Shown: piece after piece, positions 45,541 to 56,360 of the stretch | Numbering within the stretch: position 1 is the first letter of the stretch | How the letters are laid out: the number at the start of each line of letters is the position of its first letter | Assembly: GCA_930367215.1 (NCBI GenBank) | Contig: OV884056.1 | Location: 195,899,310 to 195,963,309 of the forward strand | Reading direction: 5' to 3' | Length of the DNA: 64,000 nucleotides | Source of the DNA: Pollenia angustigena | Lineage: Eukaryota > Arthropoda > Insecta > Diptera > Polleniidae | Position numbers and translations under genes: made by a program | The notes under the pieces: model-generated | The model's input: only the letters and a program-made list of their open reading frames with translations | Database searches by the model: none | What the model was told of the DNA's origin: nothing

Positions 45541-45784
45541 TTTTTTGTGTATATAAGATAATAGGATCAAATTTAAGTCAGATACCAGCTCGCATTTTTT
45601 GAAATTTTTAATTATATTTGAGTCTTTTTTGACTCCTCAGCGCGATTAAAATACCAGAATATGCTCGCGACTCTTCTTGAAGAGTCATTTATGTTTCGTT
45701 TTTTTTTTTATTAGTTTAGAAACATTTTTGACTCTTTTTTTAATAGTTTTTGTTGTTGAATTTTATATCAAACACTTTTAAATC

Positions 45785-46058
45785 ATTCCAAGTAAAAACT
45801 TTGCTTACTTTTTCAAAATTAAAAGCTTCTTTAACTCATTATTTAGTAGCTTTCTTCTATAACCACAGCTATAACAACTTCTATAACTACTTTTTTCTGG
45901 ATGTATTGAAGTAAAAAAATAATGACTTACCTACTTTAAAATGCGTTTATTTTGGGACATCCCTTGTAAAATTCATTTTCTCTTTCATTGAAAGTAGTGC
46001 CTTCATGTTTTTCTGATTACTCAACACATTATTGTGTAGGCGAAGTTTTTACTGGGAA
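45785..46058. mobile_element. TIR element, CCAGTAAAAACTT ends
   Basis: ATTCCAAGTAAAAACTTTGC at the left and GCGAAGTTTTTACTGGGAA at the right are imperfect inverted repeats, related to the ends of 35070-35515. About 274 bp. The next element (46066) begins only 8 bp further on. Confidence 0.6.
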
Positions 46059-46065
46059 GCGGGAG

Positions 46066-46976
46066 CAGTGTTGCCAGAAGTAGGGGAAAATCCCTACATG
46101 TAGGTATTTTTGTTACTAAAACGGAAGCGAAGGGAAAATCGGACAGATTTTTCATAATCTCCAAAATGTAGGGATTTTTCGTCTTATCTTATTATTTATA
46201 AACTAAATCCTAAAAAAATCGTTTTTTAATGATATTTTATTGTCCAAAACGAAAAAAGGTGTGATCCCGTAATTTTTGGGTAAAGTTCGGTAAATGAGAG
46301 TAAACAAAAATTTCTTTCACTAATTGACAAAAGTGTACAAAAGTACGGGAACAATAATAACCAAATTTCTGATCCAAAAGAAAACGTTAATATGAAAAAT
46401 GTTTAAATAAATACATAAATGAGTTTATGTGTCATAAAAGTAAAATTCAAGCATTAACTTACACATTTCAACAGTTTCAATTGTTTATTTTATAAATATT
46501 TCTTTTATTAATTATTTTGGTTGACTTGCTTGCAGTTTTTTATTTATTTTTGACACAGCTGATTGTTTGACAATATTATCAATTTACCTAAAAAAAAGGA
46601 AGGGCTACTTCGTAAAAGCTCTTCCCCACTTTAGCAAACTTTGAGTACGGGAACAGTTTTCGGTAAGATTGGGATTCCGCATTCTCCCAAAGTTGAGTAC
46701 GGCATCACACCTTATATTTAATTGAATTTAGTTAGAAGTACACATGTATATATGTATTATATTTCTAGTTTTGTACTTATTTTATGTCAAAGCTTTAATA
46801 TACATATTCGAATAAAATTTATGTTTTATAACTTATGTTTTTTCTTTTATTTCAATGATAATAATGCGTAGGAATTTCTGTAGGGGAAATTTTTTCAACG
46901 TGTAGGTAAAAATCGGATTTTTTTGCCATGTGTAGGTATTTTTCGAAAAATCCACTGGCAACACTGAGCGGGACTC
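46066..46976. mobile_element. hAT-like element, AGCGGGAG/AGCGGGAC duplication
   Basis: Ends CAGTGTTGCCAGAAGTAGG and CCACTGGCAACACTG, flanked by AGCGGGAG (46058-46065) and AGCGGGAC (46977-46984), 7 of 8 matching. Subterminal TGTAGGTATTTTT and TAGGGATTTTTCG motifs recur on both sides. It contains the nested element at 46257-46713. Confidence 0.75.
46257..46713. mobile_element. Nested TIR element, AAGGTGTGATCCCGTA ends
   Basis: Left AAGGTGTGATCCCGTAATTT and right GAGTACGGCATCACACCTT are imperfect inverted repeats. Both sides carry TTCGGTAA-like and GTACGGGAACA motifs. It lies within the hAT-like element 46066-46976. No coding capacity. Confidence 0.65.
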
Positions 46977-47718
46977 ACATTTGTTTCGATTTTTAAGCGT
47001 GTAAATGATTAAACAGCTTTTATTCACCAAAAGTACTCAAAAAAGGCTCATGCCAATGATTTTTGAAAAAACGATCTTCCAAATTCCAATTAATCGGACC
47101 ATATAAGCTCGGGAACAATTAGTTTTTGGATATTATGGTGAACACAAGATTCGTCGAAGCCGGAAAAAGGTAGAAGAGCTCTAAGGTAAGTTTCTACTTT
47201 TACTGGATATATTTCAAAAAATTTCTCTTAACCCAGATTTTTTGGATTAAAAACACGTCTAGTAAATTTTCTATTGCAATCGTTTAACTTAACTGTTGAT
47301 CAAAGGGCCTCACGTCTAGCAATTCAACATAACAAATTATTTATATGAAAAATTTTTATTAGTAATTTTGAGTATAACTTTTATCAAAAATCTAATTTCG
47401 CTTAAAAACCCTTAACCAAAAAGGTTGATTAAAACGCAAACGATTCTTTTCTTTTGAAATTATCCCTGCTTATCGTTATTCTTGCAATATATCCCATCTA
47501 AACATGTGTTCCTAATTATTATTTTTATTAAAAAACATTTCCTTACTTTAATTATCTCTCGAGCCCAATAATAACAATAAACATACCCAACACACACATC
47601 ATTAAAATATTTTCTCTAATTATCCCTTAAGATTAAAATAAACATAAAAAATTTTCCCCAAAACAAATGAACTCTTCTCATTTTGCACAACTACGTAGAG
47701 AAAATAACATAAACTTAC

Positions 47719-47839
47719 GTAAAAATGGGGAAAGGATTGCCTTGTATATTACAAGGCAGATGAACATCATTGCCACGTTCCACATGAATGTCCATGACAG
47801 GTTTCTGTGTGGTGCGAGGTGCTAAATTTTTACTTAATT
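47719..47839 (-). CDS. Dscam-family exon, N-terminal half of Ig3
   Basis: Exon of 121 nt between the acceptor tctttccacag and the donor gtaagt. It enters at phase 1 and leaves after AC, so the final threonine codon is completed by the next exon. The peptide (residues 105-145) starts ELSKNLAPRTTQKP, continues with IHVERGNDVHLPC, giving the B-strand cysteine C134, and ends GNPFPIFT just before the core tryptophan. The corresponding Dscam1 exon is the second mutually exclusive cluster (Ig3 first half). In this window the exon is single: no second Ig-like frame was found in the 101-bp intron before it or the 10.3-kb intron after it. Confidence 0.94.
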
Positions 47840-47940
47840 CTGTGGAAAGAAGGTTATAAAAAAAAATGTATAAATAACACAATCCCATTAAAATAATTAG
47901 GGATACATTTTTGATGCAATATATTTGAAAATGTTTTTAC
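47840..47940 (-). other. Short intron between Ig2 and Ig3 exons (101 bp)
   Basis: Donor gtaaaaac and acceptor tctttccacag, with no recognisable repeat. In Dscam1 the homologous position carries the large exon 6 cluster; here there is no room for one. Confidence 0.85.
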
Positions 47941-48090
47941 CTTTTACTTGAAGTGTAACGGCCTCACTACGTTGTCTGTCGCCATTTAAGGTATTGGTTA
48001 CTAAACAAGCATATTTGACTAAAGCATCCTCGGAACGTATGGAACGCACATACAAATCGCCAGATGCTGATAAAACAACATAACGACCAG
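47941..48090 (-). CDS. Dscam-family exon, C-terminal half of Ig2
   Basis: Exon of 150 nt after the acceptor tctgttacag, ending at the donor gtaaaa. It begins with two bases that complete an alanine codon with the previous exon and ends with one base (phase 1 to 1). The peptide (residues 55-104) contains GRYVVLSASGDLYVRSI, then SEDALVKYACLV with the F-strand cysteine C83, and ends SEAVTLQVK on the G strand. It pairs with the exon at 57367-57528 to complete Ig2, across a 9.3-kb intron. It is followed after only 101 bp by the next exon, so these two stay together while the surrounding introns have expanded. Confidence 0.94.
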
Positions 48091-48618
48091 CTGTAACAGA
48101 AAAGTGTTTTTTTTTTTTTTTTACTCTATAAAATAAAGTATTACTTTAAACAAATTTTTATTATTTTAAGATTTATTTCACTTTAACAAACATTTTTAAG
48201 GAAACTATTATTACACCATTTCCAGCCTTTTTATATTTATAAATTTTATACTTATAAAATTGTATGCTAATATAGTCTTTATACTTTAATAAGTGAAATT
48301 CATATTTTTTTTAATAAATTTTATTCCATCCTGTTTTGAGGATTTTACATTTTTTTACCAAAGTCCTTGAATGGTGTAAATTATATAACTAAATCTCTTT
48401 ACTGTTCCGTTGGGAATTTTCGCAAAAAGAAAAAAGGACTTAAAAAGACAAAACGAAAAAATATATAACTAAAAAAATAGGTAGCTTTACTATAGACACA
48501 AAAACTTGTAACTTGTTAAGGGCCTTATAATAGCAACAACAACGAGAGCAACAACACAGGAAAAACAACAACCAGTTGAAAATCCCATGAAAACGTAAAG
48601 TAAATGGGCTGTATGTGA

Positions 48619-48642
48619 CACAGAGAGAGAGAGAGAGAGAGA
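48619..48642. repeat. (GA)n microsatellite
   Basis: About ten GA dinucleotides followed by TAGAG. Plain microsatellite within the Ig2 intron. Confidence 0.85.
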
Positions 48643-49445
48643 TAGAGTAACAAAACAGTGGACAACATGAAAATTCCCACATGATGACATGAAAACATTT
48701 TCCAATAAATGTCAACTACAAAATATACTCTACAACAACAACGGAAATGTACAGAAAAAAAACATATACAACTACATACACAACCTACATTACTACTACC
48801 ATGTTATATTTACGACATGGGTGTATAACTACGAGTTGTAGTGTCGTTCTAACATACAAATACATTTATATTTACATACATATACATTCACACGTATTCG
48901 CATACCTCAATACGTGTATACACAAATCAACTTACATTTGTAACAGACAGTCCAAATATTTAGATTTTTTTCTGGTTTTATTTACTTTATTGGTGGCAGT
49001 AGATAAGAGTTGGGATGACAAACATCTCGAGAGGTGGGGGCCACAACAAGTTGAATAAAAAGACATGTTTTTTGCCCCTTGTGATTCTGTAGTCCACTTT
49101 ATGTTAATAAATATTCTCTTACTCTTTACAGAAGGAAGTCAAAATGTGGCCACTTATAAGTCTAAGCATTGTTCGAAAATAAACAGAACATTTCTTAGCG
49201 TTCGGCTCATACACCCAGTATTGATATCCATTTGTTAATTGTTTGGGTAGACGAACACAACCCTTAATACCGTTCGTAACTATTTTCAAGAAATAACCGA
49301 ACATTATATAGTGTTCTGTGCTTCGTTAAAAAAAAACCGAACAGTTGTAGTGATACTGTAGAAAAACATTAAATTTTAATGTTCTTTAATGTTTTTTTTT
49401 ACATTGATAAAGAAATGAACAATCGAAAAAATTGTGCAAAGACCG

Positions 49446-50975
49446 TATATGGGCAAATCCTGCGTGACGAACGCTACATTCGCACGCGTTTTCTGATTGA
49501 AATATAAACATTTTTAGGTCTTTCAGAAAAGATAGCTTCAACTTATATATAGTATTTAGTGGCATTAATATGTACTTACGAATGGCATATATCATAATTT
49601 CTTAGCAAGTATTTGTTGCGAAATAATTGATCACAAAGTTTTGTGACGCACGCTACAAAAAGTGGAAGTAACTTCAAAGGTTTAAGTGCGTTTTCCTAAT
49701 TTTAAGCGAATTTGACATGATAAGGTATACAAAATCTAGTTCCTAAAATAAAGATGACTATAAGAGAATTTTAAACGCACTTATTCGCAGCCAAAAAACG
49801 TTGTGATTTTTTGACACAAGCCGTGAACCCTTTGTGACGCACGACGCTACATAACGAACGCTACAGTTTTTCCAGAAGTATTTTATTATTTTATTTTATT
49901 TATTTTAACAAAACAAATTATATTTTTATGAATTGCATTTCTTAAGCTAATTTCTTAACTAATGAATATCAACTTTTTTTTAACGAAATTTATATTTTGA
50001 TAAGTCTGCTGTAAGTGCTATTTGAAGTAGTGCTGGGATACTATCGATATTTGCTACTATCGATATTTATCGATAGTTCAGATTTCATTATCGATATATC
50101 GATATTACTATCGACTGAATGTTTGTGCTTGTGCAGGAAAACTTTAATTATTTTTTTATAAGGCTGCAGTCTGTTGTTTTTATCACTTTATTGAATGTAT
50201 GAGACGTATGTACGTATATACGCACGTTTTTTAGATGGCAGTTTTTTTAAAATTGATAAGTACCTTTCTAAAGGAACCAACGTAACAGGGACTATAAGAT
50301 ATTCCATTGCAACATTAAAAAATTTTCTAAATTCTAAATTTAAAAAGGTAATCAATCTAGCGGACTTATCCTCTAATGGTCGTTCATTGTTTTGTCCTGT
50401 GCTTGCAATTGCATATAGATTTTCATCTTTTTTACAGCATTACAAAAATATTTGACATATCAGTCCCTATATAAACATGTACAAATTTCGACTTAAAGGC
50501 CTTTAATTAGCAGTAAAAAGCACTGCTAAGCAATCCATACCATTTGCCATTCTTGTTGTTTGTATTCATTGTTGTAATTAAGCGCAAATATTTATTAGTA
50601 AGTAAAATTTTGCGGCAAAAAACTGTGCGTGTATAGCTGCTGTTAGATGTCTCTAAAGCTGTATTTTAAATAATAAAAATATCGATATTTAGATTTTTCC
50701 TATCGATATTTTCGATATTTAAAGACTATCGATAATATCGCTAGTCTATCGATAGTTTCCCAGCACTAATTTGAAGCACAAAAATCACCAAAAATAATGC
50801 TAAATTCACGTATATCATTAAGAAATCAGCAATGGGATAGGATGTGGTAAAAATTATTGCATTAATGATCATTGAAATGCATATTTTTTAATATAAAAAT
50901 TAAATTGTACATTTAGTCTTATATTCCATTAAAAAAATTTTGGTTGGTGGACTGTTTCTGGAATTTGCCCATATG
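49446..50975. mobile_element. ATATGGGCAAATCC element, nested
   Basis: ATATGGGCAAATCC at 49448 and GGAATTTGCCCATAT at 50960-50974 are inverted ends. Near the left end CGTGACGAACGCTACATTCG, and near 49830-49870 TGTGACGCACGACGCTACAT and AACGAACGCTACAG, give repeated GACG-ACGCTAC motifs. It resembles the TATATGGGCATTTCC/CGTACG family at 56361-57119. The hAT element 50028-50768 is inserted in it. Confidence 0.6.
50028..50768. mobile_element. hAT element with clustered TATCGATA motifs
   Basis: 741 bp with ends TAGTGCTGGG and CCCAGCACTA, flanked by ATTTGAAG at 50020-50027 and 50769-50776 (perfect 8 bp). TATCGATA occurs five times within the left 90 bp and four times within the right 90 bp. An 86-codon plus-strand frame (50195-50455) is unrecognised and may be a transposase scrap. 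The 8-bp duplication supports hAT. Confidence 0.85.
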
Positions 50976-51312
50976 TATTGGCCATATGTTTTGTTTGTGT
51001 AAAATTATTTTGCTGGCTTATTGTTTTTTTTCAAATGTGTATTTTGTTTTTGTAAAAAAAGTTTGGTCTTTTTTTACCAGCCAAAAGGGCGCTAGGCCCA
51101 ACAAAAACGAACGAACATTAATGAGCTGAACCGAATACAATGAAGTTTGTGGTTAAAAAAAAACCGAACGGAATAAAATTTTCTCATCTTTTTGTTGAGT
51201 TGAATAAGAACAGTATTATTTTTGTGTTCGAAAGATGACTAACAGGGAAACGTTATTTTTTTATTATTTTCTACACGAACACTATAAGAGTTTATGTTTT
51301 CATATGTCATAA

Positions 51313-51553
51313 GGTCACCTCCATATTATGTTTCATTTAAACGTATCATAGTCACCGACAATCTTATTATGGTTGAATTAGTCCTCCATCAAGAAACCAC
51401 AACCATACTATGGTTGCCTCCGAACATGTTATGATATGGCTTCTTGATGAAGGACGAATTCAATCATAATATGGTTGTCGGTGACAAAAATATTGTTAAA
51501 TGAAATATAATATGCTTAAAATTTTATTTAAAATTAGTATTTTTGGAGGTGAC
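51313..51553. mobile_element. Palindromic MITE, GGTCACCTCCA ends
   Basis: GGTCACCTCCA and TGGAGGTGACC bound a 241-bp sequence. Its centre is a second hairpin (51351-51485) with arms of about 45 bp starting GTCACCGACAATCTTATTAT and ending ATAATATGGTTGTCGGTGAC. CATAATATGG-type motifs recur. No coding capacity. Confidence 0.7.
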
Positions 51554-51701
51554 CATATTTAAACATGTTTTTTCTCTCCGAGTTTTTAAAACTAATTTAA
51601 TGAAAATTATATTAAATGAACTTTAGCCTGATTAAAATAATAACATAATATCAATTCACTTGGCCAAACAAAAGAAATTCAACAAATAGTTTTTAGTTTT
51701 T

Positions 51702-52412
51702 TATACCCTCCACCACAATTAGTTCTGAAGAGGGTTTTTAAGTTTGACATTCCGTGTGAAACATTTTTAATATTCATCTCAGACCCTATAAAGTATATAT
51801 ATTCTGGGTCCTTGAGTAATTCTAAGTCGATTTAACCATGTCCGTCTGTCCGTCTATTGAAAACACGCTCACTTTCGAAGAACTCAAAAGAAATGAACAA
51901 ACTTGGTGCCAAATTTCTTGTAGTTATCCTAAGCAGTTTGGGATTGAAATCCAGCAAAATCGGTTTAGTAGGACCAGAGCTATGAATAAAAATGTGGAAC
52001 CACCACCTAAAAAAATTGATAATTTTGTCACAAAAAATAAAATAAATGCTGGAACAAGGCACGGAATGAGATAAGATTTTGCAAAATCTGTTTTATTTGA
52101 CTGGAAATCACGCTGTTAAATTTCGTGATGATCCGTCTGTAATTTACCCTAAGCCCCATATAAACACTACTCCCGGAAAACAGTTTAGTACCCTTAAAAC
52201 CGTAAAAAATTACGGTGGCGTAATAAAATTTGGTACGTCACAGGTTTTGAAGACAAGAAATAACACTGTGAAATTTCATAACGATCGGTCCATAATTTAC
52301 CTTAGGCCCCATATAAACCCTACTACCGGAAAACAGATTAGTCGCCTAAAACCATAATTAATAACAAATCGTCACAGTTTAAGATAAATATTACATCATA
52401 CAGATATTACTC
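51702..52412 (+). mobile_element. mini-me/DINE-like dispersed repeat, copy 3 (3' truncated)
   Basis: TATACCCTCCACCACAATTAG start, AAAGTATATATATTCTGGG core, short (GTCY)n at 51840-51855, then about two 153-bp units, ending abruptly after CATACAGATATTACTCC without the GGTGGAGGGTAT end. Matches 22478-23585. Confidence 0.75.
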
Positions 52413-52869
52413 CATTTAAATATATACGGAACAATTTTAGGTTTTTCACCTCAAAATAATTTACATAGAACAAAGATCTAAAATATAGTAGCGTTCTTTA
52501 ATACAGAACGGATATTCACGATAAATATGTGTCTTAAATAAAAAATAACATTTTAATTCGAGTTAACTTATAAGTAGGGATGCGATTTCCATGCAAATGC
52601 ATGTTTTTTGTCGATAGTCTAAAATTGATGTCGACCAATTATCTTTCCGAATCATTAAATTTGCGTTAAAATGGCATGCATATTTTGGTAAAAATGCATA
52701 TTTTTGCATATTTTGGTTTAAAATGCATATTTTAAAATTTTTGGGTGATATATTTTTACAAATTTTCATATAATAAAAAAAATTCTTAAAAAAATTTCCA
52801 AATCTTCAAAAATTATTTTTTTAAGATTAATTAATAAATTTGTTTGAGCTCTGCTTAAAATACAAGATT

Positions 52870-53560
52870 TCGACAAAAGATCCTTCGATTTTTAACCGAT
52901 GCAGCACCTTACATGGTTAAGGCTGCCAATTGTCCTAAAACAATTTGTCCACAAATGTTACATGTTACTTGCTTAACACATGGGTGACACCCAATTTGCA
53001 GAAAAAATTGGAAGTCAATTCGATAATATTGATTTATTGGTTTCATACGGGAAAAAATATTTTTAAAGGCTCCTTCACGAGTTTCAATTTTTAATGTAAT
53101 GTATCTCTTGGTACCGTCACCACCGCATCCAGTTTTAACAAGAAGGGGAACCTGAATAGATGCTTCAGAATTCTATTCAAAAAACTTTGAGCAATTTAAG
53201 AATGTTATTGAAGAACTTGTTGCTACCAATGCTTATGCAATAAAAACAGTATAATAAATATTAAATTTAAATAACATCAAAAGTCAATTAGCATTTGTAT
53301 TTTCTAATTTCGGATATATTGGTGAAACAATAACTAAATTGGAAGGATTTAGTTCACTTAATAGTCAACTCAAATTATTAAATCAACATGTGGAAGGAAA
53401 ATAGCCCGACAAATTAAAAAAAAAAATCCAAAAAGTGTTGCAAAAAAAAAATATAGGATTTCAAAAAAATAAAACAAATTTCAACTATTTTTGATCTGGA
53501 ATCAAATGTGGAATCTGAATTAGAAAATTAATATTCTCCAAATTAATTGGCATACTTCAA
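52870..53560 (+). pseudogene. hAT transposase pseudogene (CGGBP1-like lineage)
   Basis: Plus-strand pieces: FLTDAAPYMVKAANCPK (about 52895 on), PQMLHVTCLTHG, then KIFLKAPSRVSIFNVMYLLV and a P-P-HPVLTRRGT-x-IDASEFY stretch (about 53050-53175), YSKNFEQFKNVIEELVATN, a stop, NIKSQLAFVFSNFGYIGETI and TKLEGFSSLNSQLKLLNQHV (about 53275-53400), then LKKKIQKVLQKKNIGFQ. The D-A-A-P-Y-M-V-K, H-V-T-C-L-x-H, K-I-F-L-K-A-P-S-R-V and P-x-x-L-T-R-W-G-T-W order is that of hAT transposases related to CGGBP1-like proteins. Several stops and at least one frameshift; inactive. Confidence 0.75.
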
Positions 53561-53665
53561 GTATGCCTCAACTTCGGTTGACGTTAATTTTCCATGTACA
53601 AAAGCTTTTATGTAGTTATTTAAATTAAGTTTTAAAAAATATTATACCTTTGAATAACATAGAAT

Positions 53666-55768
53666 AAAACAAGTTAGAGTGCTATATTCGGCTGTGCCGA
53701 ATCTTTGATACCCTCCACCGACAGTTCGGATGTTTAAGGAGTAATATCTGTATGATGTTATTATTATCTTAAACTGTGACGATTTGTTATTAATTATGGT
53801 TTTAGGCGACTTAACTGTTTTCCGGTAGTAGGGTTTATATGGGGCCTAGGGTTAATTATGGACCGATCATCACTAAATTTCACAGCGTTATTTCTAGTCC
53901 TTTAAAACTGTGACGTACCAATTTCTGTTATGATATCATTATTAATTTTGGTTTAAGGCGACTAAACTGTTTTCCGGCAGTAGGGTTTATATTTATATAG
54001 GGTAAAGTATGGACCGATCATCACGAAATTTCACAGCGTCATTTCTAGTCCTTTAAAGCTGGGATCACACGATTGCCGCAAATGCACCAATATGGCACAA
54101 TTTTGATTGTGCTTTATTGACGCACAATAAAGAAATTGCACCAATCAAATTTTCTGAAATTACACGATTGCCCCGTTTTATACAAATTTAATTGCCGCTA
54201 GTTGGTACAAAGTGAAATGGTCACAATAATTGCCGCAGCACAGTCACACGATTGTTCTTACTTGACAACTGCGAAAACAGCTGTTGTGGTAGCTTTTTCA
54301 TTTGTTTGGAAGTTCTAGTTAGTATGTTCATTAAAAACGAAAAATTTGTTCATATAGTAGGAACCTACTATACAATTTTTTGTTGAATAGTTTTATTTGA
54401 AATATTTTAAGAAAAATTTATGAAATTCCAAAAATTTACAGTCTGTTCAACATTTTCGAATGTTAACGTTTGGATGAAAATTTGTATGATTAATAAACTA
54501 AATCTAAATCAGTAACTAAATGCTGTAACTTTATTAATTTAACTACCGATATCATTTAGTAAAAAGAAATCTCGGCTACTTTAACAAATTTTTTATTTCC
54601 GTTTTCAAGTTAACAAATATTTTATTTAAGAAATATCAACGACAAATATCCGTAAAAGAATAAAAGAAAAGTTTTATTAAATATATTTAATAAAAATAAT
54701 CGCACTTAACAGCTACATAGTATGCTTGTGAACATATATACATATGTATATGTTATTAGCAAAAATTAAAATGCATAATAAATAAATACATATTTATCTT
54801 CATTACATGCTAAAGGAAACACAAAAACGTAAAGTTTATTAAAAAAAAGACAAATATTGGCGCGTATTGTGTTGTTTGATTGACGAACGAGAAGACAATA
54901 AATATTGGTGCATTTTTGTTATTTTTATTGACGCGCGGTTGCGTAGCAAACGGTCACACGATTGCCGCACCAGGGTTGCATTTGATTGGTAAAAGTAAGC
55001 ACAATATTGTCCTCGATTGGTACAAGAGCCAATTGGTTGTGCAGTCACACGATTGGTGTATTTAAAATTGTGAAAATTGGTGCATTGCGGCAATCGTGTG
55101 ATCCCAGCTTAAAACTGTCAAGTACCAATTTCTGTTATGATAGCATTATTAATTTTTGTTTTAGGTGTACTAAACTGTTTTCCGGCAGTAGGGTTTCTAT
55201 GGGGCCTAGGGTAAAGTATCATTTATAGTCCTAAAAAACTGTTACGTACTAAATTTTGTTACGCTAGCGTTATTTTTTGCGGTTTTAGGCGTACAAAACT
55301 GTTTTCCGGGAGTTGTGTTTATATGGGGCTTAGGGTAAATTATGTACGGATCTTCACGAAATTAAACAGCGTGATTTCCAGCCAAATAAAACAAATTTTT
55401 GCAAAATCTTATCTCATTCCGTGCCTTGTTCCAGCATTTATGTTATTTTTTGTAACAAAATTATAAATTTGTTTAGGTGGTGGTTCCACATTTTGATTCA
55501 TAGCTCTGGTCTACTGAACCGATCTTGCTGGATTTCAATCCCAAACTGCTTAGGGTAACTACAAGCAATTTGGCACCAAGTCTGTTCATTTCTTTTGAGT
55601 TGTTCGAAAGTGAGAGTGTTTTCAACAGACGGACATGGCTAAATCGACTTAGGATTACTCAAGGACCCAGAATACTTTATGGGGTCTGAGATGAATAATA
55701 AAAAAGATTCACACGGAATGACAAACTTAATATACCCTCTTCACAACTAATTGTGGTGGAGGGTATAA
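53666..55768 (-). mobile_element. mini-me/DINE-like dispersed repeat, copy 4, interrupted
   Basis: Minus orientation, from AAACAAGTTAGAGTGCTATA to GGTGGAGGGTATAAAA, with the (GTCY)n block much reduced (near 55625-55635) and 153-bp units on either side of an inserted 1051-bp element (54058-55108). It lies inside the hAT element 52575-55949. Confidence 0.75.
54058..55108. mobile_element. TTAA(A)-flanked element, GCTGGGATCACACGATTG ends
   Basis: 1051 bp with identical inverted ends GCTGGGATCACACGATTGCC and GGCAATCGTGTGATCCCAGC, flanked by TTAAA at 54053-54057 and 55109-55113. Removing one flank restores the mini-me sequence CCTTTAAAACTG seen in other copies, which proves the boundary. TTAA targets suit piggyBac-type (or Kolobok) elements. 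TCACACGATTG recurs along the element; no transposase is present. Confidence 0.85.
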
Positions 55769-56360
55769 AAACAACAATAGAATTTTTTATTTTGTTTTGT
55801 TTTAAATAACATAAAAAAAACGATTTTTATTGAAAATGGTCAAGTTTTTAGTGCATATTTTTTATTTTTTTAATGCATATATTGGAGTTATTAGTGCATA
55901 TTTTATGCGCATATTTTCGATTTTTTAGTGCATGAAAATCTCATCCCTACTTATAAGTAATCTTATTTAGTAAACCACTAAGTTTGTTTATTTAGATATT
56001 AAACGCGCTTTTTTAAATAATTTTAACTCCCATTGTAAGTTTAAACGAAACGTGTAACATACGTACGCAGCGGAAGGAAAGAAAATGCACAAACATAAAT
56101 TTAAACAAACGGATAAACACAGACAGACGGACAGTGCCTAACATAAGAGAAACAAAACGAGTGGATACATAACAAATGAAAAAAATCCACAGCATTTCTT
56201 TAAAATTATTTGTACACTATAATGTACCAATGCACACATATACATATACAATCAAACAAACATTAATTCACAAATACAAAAGCAAACAACAGACAATAGT
56301 CAGTATTTTTGTTTATTCATTTTTTATTTAATGTATGTATATGTGTGCATCCACATAAAT

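Larger units (their letters stand above)
37445..47718 (-). other. Intron within Ig3 (10.3 kb)
   Basis: Contains a palindromic MITE (38788-39003), a dispersed repeat (39721-40385), an unclassified repeat block (40396-41260), a pogo-like element (42458-42980), hAT elements (43138-44488, 46066-46976), minisatellite sequence (45262-45540) and a further TIR element (45785-46058). A 34-bp tandem duplication containing AATTTGATGGTAATTGT lies at 37849-37915. I recognise nothing in 37920-38780, 39010-39700, 41270-42450, 44500-45260 and 46985-47718. Confidence 0.75.
49168..51302. mobile_element. Broken GTTCGAAA hAT copy with nested insertions
   Basis: Left part starts CATTGTTCGAAAATAAACAG and matches 11866 back to about 11700 of the GTTGAGAA-flanked hAT element. 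The right part (51080-51302) contains ACCAGCCAAAAGGGCGCTAG and TTTTTGTGTTCGAAAGATG, matching 7630-7830 in reverse. The right terminus is missing: the match stops at about 51300, beside the palindrome at 51313. The middle is occupied by the element at 49446-50975. Confidence 0.65.
52575..55949 (+). mobile_element. hAT element, CTTATAAG duplication, carrying nested elements
   Basis: Ends TAGGGATGCGATTTCCATGC and GCATGAAAATCTCATCCCTA, flanked by CTTATAAG at 52567-52574 and 55950-55957 (perfect 8 bp). ATGCATATTTT-type motifs are repeated at both ends. A transposase pseudogene occupies 52870-53560. The mini-me copy 53666-55768, itself interrupted at 54058-55108, separates it from the 3' end. A shorter relative is at 23586-24328. 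Confidence 0.88.
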
